64,000 nt of DNA from Macrobrachium rosenbergii. Taxonomy: Eukaryota; Arthropoda; Malacostraca; Decapoda; Palaemonidae. The notes beneath the pieces are model-generated. The model did no database searches. It saw only the letters and a program-made list of their open reading frames with translations, and was not told the DNA's origin. The stretch spans positions 82,705,992-82,769,991 of the forward strand of contig NC_089742.1 of the NCBI RefSeq assembly GCF_040412425.1, given 5' to 3'. Below are positions 63,474-64,000 of the stretch, one piece after another (position 1 is the first letter of the stretch; each line of letters opens with the position of its first letter). The position numbers were made by a program, and so were the translations under genes.

Positions 63474-64000
63474 ACTAGCTGACCAACCCGGCGCTGCCCG
63501 GGAAAACCCTGAATGACAGTCTAATGTGTAAGGGGAGGGAAAAGGAAAAAGGGGAGGGGGAGGGTTTTGTGTTGGCAATCCAACTGACGTTCTACTTTTT
63601 TCATGTGAATGTCCACATCTTCGAACCTTTTTAGGTACTACTGTGATGACTGTCCCTTTTACCCAGGTATTGCTGTGGTTACTGTCCTTTATATCCAGGC
63701 ATTACTGTTCTGTCTGTCCATTTTATCCAGATATTACTGTGGTGACTCTCCCTTTTATCCAGGTATTACTATGGTGACTGTCCCTTTATCTAGGTATTAC
63801 TGTGGTGACTGTCCCTTTTATCCAGGTATTTCTGGGCTGTCTGACACCTTTAACCAGGCATTACTGTACTGCCTGTCACCTTTAACCAGGTATTACTGCT
63901 CATTCTGTCCCTTTTATCCAGGTATTACTGTTTTGACTGTCCCTTTTATCCAGGTATTGCTATGCTGTCTGTCCCCTTTAACCAGTTATTACTGTGCTGT
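63474..64000 (+). mobile_element. Second minisatellite-carrying element, right end outside the window
   Basis: Starts ACTAGCTGACCAACCCGGCG (63474), matching the left end at 49401, then GCTGCCCGGGAAAA. A G/A-rich spacer of about 100 bases (63525-63570) is absent from the first copy. The 32-bp repeat begins near 63632 and continues to the end of the window (about 11 units). Confidence 0.7.

Overview
The window looks like intergenic, repeat-dense nuclear DNA of an arthropod, most probably a decapod crustacean such as a shrimp, crayfish or crab. It is AT-rich, packed with very long (TA)n, (GA/CT)n, (CA/TG)n and (ATT/AAT)n arrays, and has no long intact host ORF. It also carries interspersed repeats I recognise from decapod sequence: a tRNA-derived SINE at about 4.59-4.86 kb, a hairpin-rich foldback family at 5.58, 17.4 and 44.2 kb, and a moderately long repeat at 38.5 kb. 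The taxon assignment is inference. I find no convincing host protein-coding gene, rRNA or functional tRNA.

Layout. 1-2060: about 22 units of a 94-bp minisatellite running in from the left. 2.1-14.8 kb: mostly unique AT-rich DNA with a direct duplication, a SINE, a foldback element, an RTE-like LINE remnant (minus strand, about 6.9-7.33 kb) and microsatellites. 15.3-16.2 kb: 3' end of an APE-type LINE ending in (AAT)n. 16.7-20.8 kb: a foldback copy, a mariner-end fragment, a nearly complete but broken Tc1/mariner element of DD37E type (18059-19425) and a possible diverged LTR. 25.1-27.1 kb: a frameshifted transposase on the minus strand with the full set of RAG1-core/Transib metal-binding and zinc-binding residues. 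This is the most interesting coding relic here. 29.3-34.15 kb: an R4/Dong-like LINE (restriction-like endonuclease type) inserted at a (TAA)n array, meeting a second, inverted copy tail to tail. 34-49 kb: mostly anonymous DNA with microsatellites, one foldback copy, one SINE and one decapod-type repeat. 49.4-51.1 kb: an element carrying an internal 32-bp minisatellite; a second copy starts at 63474 and runs out of the window. 53.2-62.6 kb: three solo-LTR-like units with matching TG...CA ends, each embedded in a (TA)n array, plus a large palindrome, a Penelope-like GIY-YIG relic and a SINE.

All recognisable coding sequence is transposon-derived and broken by frameshifts and/or stops. A recurring theme is that element ends abut (TA)n or (TAA)n arrays. 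Some frameshifts fall in homopolymers, so sequencing or assembly error should be excluded before treating every break as real.
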